This document shows positions 8,937 to 15,459 of a stretch of DNA of 64,000 nucleotides, one piece after another (the stretch's first letter is position 1; the number at the start of each line of letters is the position of its first letter). The position numbers and the translations under genes are program-made. A model generated the notes under the pieces. The model was not told the DNA's origin and searched no databases. It saw only the letters and a program-made list of their open reading frames with translations. Origin of the DNA: Bacteroidaceae bacterium (GTDB lineage: Bacteria; Bacteroidota; Bacteroidia; Bacteroidales; Bacteroidaceae). The DNA lies in the NCBI GenBank assembly GCA_024398665.1, contig JAKSIS010000005.1, forward strand, positions 1 to 64,000, in the 5' to 3' direction.

Positions 8937-8957
8937 CGCGCTACGTATTAAGACCTG

Positions 8958-9722
8958 ATGCTGACCGGTTATTCTGACATCCTTGAATCCCTTAAGCCCA
9001 TAACGCTTGAAGAGATGGAATCCATACGGCTCATGAACCGTACGGACAGCAAGTATCTGGCCAATGAACATCAGCTTTCATCGCTTCTCGAGATGGCACG
9101 CGGCGAATACATGGTGCAGTGCATTGACGGCATCCGTGCCGGCGAATACGGCACAGTCTACTTTGATGACGCGGACAACACCATGTACCTGAACCACCAC
9201 AACGGCCGCCTGACCCGGCAGAAGGTACGCGTACGCTCATACATTGACAGCAATCTGGACTTCTTTGAAATAAAGCTGAAGAACAACCACGGCCGCACGA
9301 AGAAGAAGCGCATCAGACTGACCAGCCGTGACAGCTATCTGGAGGACGGAGCGGCGCAGTTCCTCAGGGACAACGCCATGCTGGACATTCCCATGGAAGC
9401 CCTGTCAGAGAAAATACAGAACCATTTCCAAAGGATAACGCTGGTCAACAACGCCAGGACAGAACGTCTGACCATTGACCGCGAACTGTCATTCCACAAC
9501 TTCCAGTCTGGCATTGACCGCAAGATGGACAACCTGGTGGTGATTGAAGTCAAGCGTGACGGCAACACCTATTCCCCTATCATGGATATCCTGCGCCAGC
9601 TGCGCATACATCCCAGCGGGTTCAGCAAATACTGCATAGGAATGGCGCTCACCACACCCGGTATCAAGCGCAACATGTTCAATATGAGAATTAGAAACAT
9701 AGAAAAACTGACAGCAATATGA
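8958..9722 (+). CDS. Polyphosphate polymerase (VTC) domain protein
   Basis: 254 residues, no signal peptide. The sequence fits the VTC domain of the triphosphate-tunnel superfamily: NRTDSKYL near residue 27, TVYFDDADNTMYLNHH, then RVRSYIDSNLDFFEIKLK with alternating basic and acidic residues on strands, and VIEVKRDGN near residue 195. In yeast the VTC4 domain makes polyphosphate from ATP; bacterial homologues next to DUF4956 proteins are presumed to do the same or to bind a polyanion. Its stop overlaps the next start by 4 bp (ATGA), and it heads a five-gene run. Confidence 0.85.
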   Translation: MLTGYSDILESLKPITLEEMESIRLMNRTDSKYLANEHQLSSLLEMARGEYMVQCIDGIRAGEYGTVYFDDADNTMYLNHHNGRLTRQKVRVRSYIDSNLDFFEIKLKNNHGRTKKKRIRLTSRDSYLEDGAAQFLRDNAMLDIPMEALSEKIQNHFQRITLVNNARTERLTIDRELSFHNFQSGIDRKMDNLVVIEVKRDGNTYSPIMDILRQLRIHPSGFSKYCIGMALTTPGIKRNMFNMRIRNIEKLTAI

Positions 9723-10474
9723 TTTTAGCAAACCTTTTCACCGCACTTGCAGGAGGCATAGGCCAGATGGTGGCCGCAGCCGAGGATGCCGATCTTTTCG
9801 GAGAGGAGATTGAGACCCTTCTCGCAAGCGGCGGTACTCCTTTCTGGCCCGTGTGGTCAAGTGTCTGGGAAATGCTCATACGTTTCCTGATTAACATTGT
9901 GACCATAGGGATAATAGTCCACGCATTCTACTACCCCAAGGCAAAGCGCAGGGACTACTATTTCACATTCTCGCTGATAGGAGTCAGCATTTTCCTGCTC
10001 ATCTACCTTATGGGCGGTGTAAAGCTGAAGATAGGTTTCGCACTTGGTCTGTTCGCCATTTTCGGCATCATAAAATACCGCACGGAACAGGTTCCCATCC
10101 GTGAAATGACCTACATGTTCGTCATCATAGCCGTGGCCGCCATAAACGGTCTGGCAACCAGCGTCAGTTACTTTGAACTGCTGGGCACCAACATTATCTT
10201 CATTGCCGCCCTTGCAATATGCGAGAACACCAGGTGGATGAAGCATGTGCCCACCAAACTCATAAAGTATGACAATGTGAAACTGGTTGCGCACGGCAGG
10301 GAGGATGAACTCAAGGCCGATATAGAGAAGCGTCTGGGCCTGAAAGTCATACGCATTGAGGTTGGGAACGTTGATTTCCTCAAGGATTCAGCCATCATCA
10401 AGATCTACTACGAACCCGTAATGGACGAATTCGGCACCATTGACAATGTCATGAAGGCCGGCAGGAAGATATGA
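9719..10474 (+). CDS. DUF4956 domain membrane protein
   Basis: 251 residues. Four hydrophobic segments lie between about residues 48 and 165, including a conserved-looking KIGFALGLFAIFGIIKYRTEQVPIREMTY stretch characteristic of DUF4956, followed by a soluble ferredoxin-like C-terminal region. The family is found next to VTC-domain and CotH-type proteins and is suspected to export or anchor the product. It overlaps both neighbours by 4 bp, so translation is coupled. Molecular function unknown. Confidence 0.85.
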   Translation: MILANLFTALAGGIGQMVAAAEDADLFGEEIETLLASGGTPFWPVWSSVWEMLIRFLINIVTIGIIVHAFYYPKAKRRDYYFTFSLIGVSIFLLIYLMGGVKLKIGFALGLFAIFGIIKYRTEQVPIREMTYMFVIIAVAAINGLATSVSYFELLGTNIIFIAALAICENTRWMKHVPTKLIKYDNVKLVAHGREDELKADIEKRLGLKVIRIEVGNVDFLKDSAIIKIYYEPVMDEFGTIDNVMKAGRKI

Positions 10475-11334
10475 TTATGAAGAAAGTCAGTCTGCTGATA
10501 AAGGCAATCTGCTGTTTTGCTGCCATGTGGGCAGCCGCACCGCTCTCAGCGCAGGACGGCGGCATGGGCCTGTGGAGCAGCATCGGACTTGAAAAGGACC
10601 TTCCAAAGGGCATGAACGCCGGCATTGAGGCCGAATACAGGCTGCGTGACGGGCTTTCAGCCACTGACCGCTGGAGCATAGGCGCTTCACTGAGCAAGCG
10701 TCTGTACCGCAATGCCGCCAAGACATTCAACGTCAGGGCTGAACTGGGATACAAGTTCATAAACGCAGTCCGTCCGGAAGAGACAAAGTTCAAGAGTGAC
10801 GGCTTCTCAATTGAAGACGTCTTATATGACTACAATATCCTCTCTGAATACTGGCAGAACAGACACAGGCTTTCAGCTACGCTGTCAGCATCATATGAGC
10901 TGGGACGTTTCAAGTTCTCAGTCAAGGAAAGGTACCAGTACACTTATGAAAGCGAAAGTGAGTGCGGCAGGGAGAAGCACCGCTTTGAGCTTGATGAGGA
11001 GAAACTGGAGAACCAGGGAATTGTCGAAGCACGTGAGATGCCTGTGGAAAAGGACATTAAGACCAATGCCGCAGATTCCAAGCAGGTGCTTCGCAGCAGA
11101 TTGCAGGCCAGTTACAACATACCGCACTGGAAATATGACCCGTTCGTGTCATATGAACTGTTCAACGGTCTGGACAGCGGCTTTGACTTGCGCAAGATGC
11201 GTGTCAACGCCGGTGTTGACTTCTCCTTCAACAAGAAGCATTACTTCAAACTGTCATACCTGTGGCAGGACAATTCCGATGATGACGAACCCGCAGGGGC
11301 AGCCGTCTGTATAGGGTACACATTCAGTTTCTAA
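10471..11334 (+). CDS. DUF2490 family outer-membrane protein
   Basis: 287 residues from ATG 10471, or 285 from ATG 10477. An N-terminal signal peptide (ending about PLSAQD) is followed by alternating amphipathic strands ending in a final phenylalanine (IGYTFSF), typical of an outer-membrane beta-barrel. This matches DUF2490. The overlap with the DUF4956 gene suggests it forms the outer-membrane part of the same system, by inference. Confidence 0.8.
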   Translation: MIMKKVSLLIKAICCFAAMWAAAPLSAQDGGMGLWSSIGLEKDLPKGMNAGIEAEYRLRDGLSATDRWSIGASLSKRLYRNAAKTFNVRAELGYKFINAVRPEETKFKSDGFSIEDVLYDYNILSEYWQNRHRLSATLSASYELGRFKFSVKERYQYTYESESECGREKHRFELDEEKLENQGIVEAREMPVEKDIKTNAADSKQVLRSRLQASYNIPHWKYDPFVSYELFNGLDSGFDLRKMRVNAGVDFSFNKKHYFKLSYLWQDNSDDDEPAGAAVCIGYTFSF

Positions 11335-11353
11335 ATATTTTAATTTTCTGCAT

Positions 11354-11812
11354 ATGAGAAAAATTCTACTCGTCATTCTGGCAGTTTTCCTTTCCGCTCC
11401 GGTTTTCAGCCAGGAGATCATAATTGGAAAGGCTGACGGCTCTTCGCAGTCTCTTGATCTTAGCAACCTGAAGAAGATCACCTTCCTGGAAGGCTATCTT
11501 GTTGCAGACTACGCTGACGGATCATCAGCTACAAAGTACCTGCTGTCTGAAATCTCAAGACTGCTCTTCTCGAACAGCACCCAGGTGGAACCGGTCGAAA
11601 TGATGGACGGACGCATTGCCTATCAGGCAGAAACCGGAAGCGCATGCATCATAGGTTCTGAAGGGCTGGTCCTGTCAGTCTACAACATAAGCGGCAGGAT
11701 GGTAATGCAGGAGAGTATCACTTCATCAGTCCAGACAGTCGCTCTCGATGACCTGAAAAGCGGAATCTATCTGCTGCGTCTGGGCGACAGGACCATCAAG
11801 ATAGTAAGGTGA
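11354..11812 (+). CDS. Secreted protein with T9SS C-terminal sorting domain
   Basis: 152 residues. A signal peptide (to about SQEII) precedes a small beta domain. The last 45 residues, with LSVYNISGRMV, a central VQTVALDDLKSGIYLLR and a final KIVR, match the type A C-terminal sorting domain of the type IX secretion system; such proteins cross the outer membrane and are attached to the surface. The stop overlaps the start of the next gene by one base (TGATG). Confidence 0.82.
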   Translation: MRKILLVILAVFLSAPVFSQEIIIGKADGSSQSLDLSNLKKITFLEGYLVADYADGSSATKYLLSEISRLLFSNSTQVEPVEMMDGRIAYQAETGSACIIGSEGLVLSVYNISGRMVMQESITSSVQTVALDDLKSGIYLLRLGDRTIKIVR

Positions 11813-13494
11813 TGCGCAGGACTGCACTATCAGTTCTGGCGGCAGCCATGACCATGACTGCTGCAGCACAGGACAAGTACGTCATATTCAACGGAAATGA
11901 CGGCACACATGAATATGCCATGTTTTCTGACATTGACAGCGCCGCGTTCCTGCAGGGCAACACAGTGGCGTCATTCTATCTTAAGAACGGCCGCAACGCC
12001 AGGTATGCCGTCAGTTCACTTGAAAGCATAGGTTTTGAAGCATCGGCAGGCGCTGCCACAGCGTACGCATCGGATTTCAGCAGCTACATGTCTGCTGCTC
12101 CGGTATCTGCAAACGTAACCGAACCTGCCAGACCCACTGTCGAAACTGACCCTGCATTCGGTGACTACATTGAGAACTTCTCCCAGAAGGTGACCCTTAC
12201 ATTCATCTATTCGGGCAACAGCGTCACTGTCACCGGTTCCAAACCGGCCGAAGTCACCGTTGAAAAGAACGGCGCGCACGTTACCGTCAAGTCCACCAAG
12301 AAGGGCATGACCTACCGTCTTCAGGGCAGCACAAGTGACGGTTCGTTCACCGTTGCCAACATGAATGCCACCCAGTCCGATGACAACAACAAGAAGTTCG
12401 CCATAGAACTGTACGGCATAAACATGACCAACCCGAAGGGTCCGGCCATCAACGTGCAGTCAGGAAAAACAGTCTATGTGAAACTGACCAGCGGCAAGAC
12501 CAACACGCTGAAGGACGGCGCCACATACAGTGTTGTGGCAGGTGAAAGCCGCAAGGGCACCCTGTTCAGTGAAGGACAGCTCATATTCAGCGGTGACGGC
12601 ACCCTGAACGTGACTTCACTTGGAGGCCACGGCATATGCAGCGACGACTACGTGCGCCTGCGCCAGAACACAGGCACCATAAGCATAACCGCCCTCAAGG
12701 ACGGCATCGCCACAAATGACAAGTTCATAATGTACGGCGGCAAGGTCACCGTCAACGCACAGGACGATGGAATCAGCGTAAGCCGCGGTCCGCTTGAAAT
12801 ATACGGCGGCAACCTCACTGTCAGCTGTACCGATGAGGGTCTTGTATCGGAATACCTCAAGCCTGACACCACCTGTGTCACCATTGCAGGCGGCAGTCTC
12901 AACATCACCACTACCGGAGCCAAAGGCCACGCCGTCTACTCTACCGGAAAGTTGAGCTTCCGCGGCGGCGCTCTCAGCGCAACGGTCAGGGGCGATGCTT
13001 CGAAGTGCATCAATGCAGCCGGTGACATCACCATGAGCAAGGCCTGGGCCATGCTGGCAACCAGCGGCATTCCCCAGTACGATGAAGAGGAACTGGACTA
13101 TTCGTCAGCAGCAGCCATACGTGCCAAAAAGAACTTGAGCATAACCGGATCGACTGTTGCCATACACAGCACAGCTGACGGCAGCAAGGGCATCAACGCC
13201 AGCGGCAGCGTGAGCATTGAAGGCAGTACCGTGACCATTCTGACTGACGGTGACAACTACAAGGACATTCAGAACGTCCGTTCCCGCGCCATTGACGCCG
13301 CCAGCCTGACAATAGGCGGCGCCACATTATTGAATATAGACGCGGCCATGACCGCCATCAACACTGAAGAAGGGCTGACCGTTGCCGGAGGACACACGTA
13401 CGCCTACACCGCCAGTCCAAGTGCCAAGTGCCTGAATGTGAAAGGCACCATGTCACAGACAGACGGTATGATTCTGTACGGCGTCAAGGACTAA
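11812..13494 (+). CDS. Secreted DUF4353 (Cthe_2159-like) beta-helix protein
   Basis: 560 residues from ATG 11812, preceded in frame by a GTG at 11809. After a signal peptide (AAAMTMTAAAQ) comes a small N-terminal domain resembling the region of the preceding gene (KYVIFNGNDGTHEYAMFSDI). From about residue 130 regular short repeats such as GGKVTVNAQDDGISVSRG, GGNLTVSCTDEGL and GGSLNITTTGAKGHAVYS build a right-handed parallel beta-helix of the DUF4353/Cthe_2159 family, whose founding member binds acidic polysaccharide. Last gene of the VTC-DUF4956 operon; probably the surface-exposed product. Confidence 0.82.
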   Translation: MRRTALSVLAAAMTMTAAAQDKYVIFNGNDGTHEYAMFSDIDSAAFLQGNTVASFYLKNGRNARYAVSSLESIGFEASAGAATAYASDFSSYMSAAPVSANVTEPARPTVETDPAFGDYIENFSQKVTLTFIYSGNSVTVTGSKPAEVTVEKNGAHVTVKSTKKGMTYRLQGSTSDGSFTVANMNATQSDDNNKKFAIELYGINMTNPKGPAINVQSGKTVYVKLTSGKTNTLKDGATYSVVAGESRKGTLFSEGQLIFSGDGTLNVTSLGGHGICSDDYVRLRQNTGTISITALKDGIATNDKFIMYGGKVTVNAQDDGISVSRGPLEIYGGNLTVSCTDEGLVSEYLKPDTTCVTIAGGSLNITTTGAKGHAVYSTGKLSFRGGALSATVRGDASKCINAAGDITMSKAWAMLATSGIPQYDEEELDYSSAAAIRAKKNLSITGSTVAIHSTADGSKGINASGSVSIEGSTVTILTDGDNYKDIQNVRSRAIDAASLTIGGATLLNIDAAMTAINTEEGLTVAGGHTYAYTASPSAKCLNVKGTMSQTDGMILYGVKD

Positions 13495-13508
13495 AAAAGA
13501 GGAAAAAG

Positions 13509-13540
13509 TTTGCTGATAATGGCAAAACCGCATATCTTTG
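13509..13540 (+). promoter_or_regulatory. Promoter for tRNA-Lys
   Basis: TTTG (13509-13512), 20 bp spacer, then TATCTTTG (13533-13540): a textbook Bacteroidetes -33/-7 promoter. The predicted start lies about 20 bp before the tRNA. Confidence 0.75.
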
Positions 13541-13566
13541 CACCCGCTTAACGGCAAAATGAGGGA

Positions 13567-13639
13567 GATCCGCTAGCTCAGCAGGTAGAGCACATCCCTT
13601 TTAAGGATGGGGTCTCGGGTTCGAACCCCGAGCGGATCA
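13567..13639 (+). tRNA. tRNA-Lys (anticodon TTT)
   Basis: 73 bases. Acceptor stem GATCCGC (13567-13573) pairs with GCGGATC (13632-13638), discriminator A at 13639. The D arm contains GCTCAGCAGGTAGAGC. The anticodon stem is CATCC/GGATG around loop CTTTTAA, anticodon TTT at 13600-13602. The T arm has GGTTCGAACCC. CCA is not encoded. Confidence 0.96.
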
Positions 13640-13709
13640 CACCGGAAAAGAATAACCGGAATCATCTGAAAGCTTGCTTTCAAGGGATTCCGGTTATTCT
13701 TTTCCGGTG
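13640..13709 (+). terminator. Perfect 24-bp inverted repeat after tRNA-Lys
   Basis: The arms 13640-13663 and 13686-13709 are exact reverse complements, and the 22-base loop holds a further stem (TGAAAGC/GCTTTCA). It begins one base after the tRNA. It can act as a terminator, but it is far longer than needed and AT/GC mixed, so it may be part of the palindromic repeat family that follows. Confidence 0.6.
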
Positions 13710-13710
13710 C

Positions 13711-13745
13711 AATGATGGCCCCTGGCAGGGCCAGGGGTCATCATT
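13711..13745. repeat. 35-bp hairpin between the tRNA hairpin and the 41-bp repeats
   Basis: AATGATG (13711-13717) pairs with CATCATT (13739-13745), and CCCCTGGC (13719-13726) pairs with GCCAGGGG (13730-13737), with a 3-base loop and one G-T pair. It directly abuts the first 41-bp repeat. Confidence 0.7.
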
Positions 13746-13887
13746 GCGCCTGGAACGCGAAGCGTTGCAGGTGTGATGATAACTCTGCGCCTGGAACGCG
13801 GGATAAAGGCGCCTGAAACGCGAAGCGTTGCAGGTGTGATGATAACTCTGCGCCTGAAACGCGAAGCGTTGCAGGTGTGATGATAAC

Positions 13888-14381
13888 GTCTCAGTGGAAA
13901 ATCAGTGGGGGAAGTCATCTGCTGAACCTGGCAAACAGTTGCCAATATTGCAGCCAGATTGCCTGTAGATTCGATAATGTGCAGTATTGGCAGGCAAATC
14001 GGCTGAAAACGGCAAATTGCATGCCAATAATGCAAACAAATGCCGTTTTAAGGCTTCCAGATGCATTATTGGCAAGCACACGGATATCACGAATATCACA
14101 CGTATATGAATGTAGAACTGTTGATTGGACAGATAGAATTAATTTCCTATACAGATCAGTTTCCAGATCCAACAGAATCTTTTCGCCAAGCTGGGTGGCG
14201 TGAACCTGCTCTCAGAGCGTTCTAACCAGGATGATTGCCACCGACACCGCTGGAATAAAGGGGTCAGCGGCAATGATATGCCCTACACGAAGCAGAAACC
14301 ATATGTTTGCATCCCACTTTGGCGAAAGCCACGAAAGCGCGTCCAAAAAGTTTTACGCACCTACTATATTTCCACTGAGCC
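13888..14381. mobile_element. 494-bp MITE-like insertion
   Basis: The ends carry 13-bp inverted repeats with one mismatch, GTCTCAGTGGAAA (13888-13900) and TTTCCACTGAGCC (14369-14381). The 8-bp sequence ATGATAAC flanks both ends (13880-13887, 14382-14389). Removing the element plus one ATGATAAC copy restores an intact 41-bp repeat, strong evidence for insertion with an 8-bp target duplication. No transposase gene can be supported inside it. It is therefore a non-autonomous element or deletion derivative; I cannot name the transposase family. Confidence 0.75.
13940..14074. other. Two tandem hairpins inside the MITE-like element
   Basis: TGCCAATATTGCA (13940-13952) pairs, with one G-T, with TGCAGTATTGGCA (13980-13992). 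TGCCAATAATGCA (14022-14034) pairs exactly with TGCATTATTGGCA (14062-14074). The four motifs start 40, 42 and 40 bp apart in alternating orientation. This could be structured RNA or a protein-binding array. Confidence 0.6.
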
Positions 14382-14460
14382 ATGATAACTCTGCGCCTGG
14401 AACGCGAAGCGTTGCAGGTGTGATGATAACTCTGCGCCTGGAACGCGAAACAATATCAGA

Positions 14461-14629
14461 TAGAAAACCACCTAAAAAAGGTGATGTCATTCTATTGGAG
14501 GTGAAGGATGAAAACGGTCCGACGGTTCACCGGACCTATCTGGAGGATTTGCCAATATCGTTTGACAAGCCATATGCCGGCGCAGAATCATCTGAAAGAT
14601 ATGCCGTTCGTGCTGTGGGAATATTGTAG
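14461..14629 (+). pseudogene. Possible C-terminal gene remnant
   Basis: The plus frame from about 14461 to the stop at 14627-14629 reads like a protein C-terminus (KKGDVILLEVKDENG ... RYAVRAVGIL) but has no start of its own; upstream it runs into the 41-bp repeats. It overlaps the 3' end of the minus-strand DUF2442 gene, and only one of the two frames is likely real there. Family not recognised. Confidence 0.3.
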
Positions 14630-15048
14630 CCATCAGCCAGGCCGAACGAACAATACTCTGCGCCCAGTTGGTGTATTGCGCCCAGTATCTCGTTTTCTCT
14701 GGCTGCTGACGGCTTCTTGAAACCGTTGATATAATTCCTCAGGAGTGTCGCGTTGACGCCTATTCTCTTTGAAAATTCAGCCACGTTGATCTCCTTGTGG
14801 GTGAGAAAGAACTCCTGGATCTTCGAAGGAACGGCATCATCATATTCGAAACTTTCAAAAGAGACATCTTCGTCAAGCGCTCTCCAATGGAAGCCGGTGA
14901 ATCCAACGGTATAATCAAGCCTCTGCTCTTCCGTGGCATTCATCAAAGCAGGGTACCACAGGATTGATTGTTTCAACTTCCTTCCGGACTCATCTTCGGC
15001 GTAGATGAATTCCGAATCGAACGATACGTTGCAAAGTTTTGTCATCAT
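14536..15048 (-). CDS. DUF2442-HTH protein, probable antitoxin
   Basis: 170 residues. The N-terminal half fits DUF2442 (LWYPALMNATEEQR, GFHWRALDEDVSFESFEY). Residues about 88-125 form an XRE-type helix-turn-helix (INVAEFSKRIGVNATLLRNYINGFKKPS). DUF2442 genes typically pair with DUF4160 toxins, and here the start overlaps the DUF4160 stop by 4 bp (ATGA). Family proteins usually end soon after the HTH (near LGAEYCSF), so the last 35 residues may be a read-through extension created when downstream DNA was rearranged. Likely role: antitoxin and autorepressor. Confidence 0.75.
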   Translation of the reverse strand: MMTKLCNVSFDSEFIYAEDESGRKLKQSILWYPALMNATEEQRLDYTVGFTGFHWRALDEDVSFESFEYDDAVPSKIQEFFLTHKEINVAEFSKRIGVNATLLRNYINGFKKPSAARENEILGAIHQLGAEYCSFGLADGYNIPTARTAYLSDDSAPAYGLSNDIGKSSR

Positions 15049-15278
15049 TTCTCAAAGTGTTCCATCCACCTTTTGATAATTATATCTCTGTTATCTGAAA
15101 TAACCGCCTCAATCTTCCTCTGGTCATTGGACTTTATCCCCTGCTTTTCACGAAGAACGAACACATCACCGACCAAATCGTAAACCGCATACCCGTCTTT
15201 ACCCTCAACATGAACTGGCTCATGTTCTCTGCTGTAAAAGAAGAACGAATAACCGAAGAATCTGAAGATTTCTGGCAT
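15045..15278 (-). CDS. DUF4160 domain protein, probable toxin
   Basis: 77 residues, opening with MPEIFRFFGYSFFFYSREHEPVHVEGKDGYAVYDL, the DUF4160 pattern (family proteins usually have a histidine-rich PHFH at the EPVHV position). DUF4160 is a small domain found next to DUF2442 and predicted to be the toxin partner. A helix with ERWxEHF-like ending follows (IIIKRWMEHFEK). It is the first gene of the pair; its promoter overlaps a 15-bp palindrome. No experimental toxicity is implied. Confidence 0.75.
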   Translation of the reverse strand: MPEIFRFFGYSFFFYSREHEPVHVEGKDGYAVYDLVGDVFVLREKQGIKSNDQRKIEAVISDNRDIIIKRWMEHFEK

Positions 15279-15296
15279 AGCTTATTTTTTACGCGT

Positions 15297-15332
15297 CAAA
15301 TATAGGAATTGTTTTTAATACCTTAAAGGTAT
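15297..15332 (-). promoter_or_regulatory. Promoter and palindromic operator of the DUF4160/DUF2442 pair
   Basis: TATATTTG on the minus strand (15304-15297) is a perfect -7 element 19 bp before the DUF4160 ATG. At 15318-15332 ATACCTTAAAGGTAT, a perfect 7-1-7 palindrome, covers the region where the -33 element should be. It is a fitting operator for the HTH protein, giving autorepression. Confidence 0.65.
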
Positions 15333-15382
15333 AAAACCGGTTATTTTACAGATCAGCAGCCGAAAAGCGAAAGCCGTGAATC

Positions 15383-15459
15383 AGACAGGGTCTGTCCCCA
15401 TGTGCCAGGGACTGTCCCCATGTGCTAGGGACTGTCCCCATGTTCCAGGGACTGTCCCC
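15383..15459. repeat. REP-like cluster, four 20-bp units
   Basis: Four units at exactly 20-bp spacing, cores at 15388, 15408, 15428 and 15448. The last three read CCAGGGACTGTCCCCATG with small changes (CCA/CTA); the first has GGGTCTGTCCCC. The core GGGACTGTCCC is an odd palindrome. The last two units overlap the end of the WG-repeat gene. Confidence 0.85.

Larger units (their letters stand above)
13746..14450. repeat. 41-bp palindromic repeat array, interrupted
   Basis: Full 41-bp units start at 13746, 13809, 13850 (completed after the inserted element at 14390) and 14393; partial units start at 13787 and 14434. Each unit holds a hairpin, CCTGRAACGC-GAA-GCGTTGCAGG, followed by TGTGATGATAACTCT. 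Units differ only at CCTGG/CCTGA. There are no unique spacers, so it is not CRISPR. The array is split at 13887/14382 by a MITE-like insertion. Confidence 0.85.

Noticed and set aside
13877..14203. 108-codon frame inside the MITE-like element as a transposase fragment
   Set aside because: Composition follows the hairpin repeats and shows no catalytic or DNA-binding motif.
13746..14450. CRISPR array
   Set aside because: Units are contiguous, contain a long hairpin and have no unique spacers; no cas genes are present.
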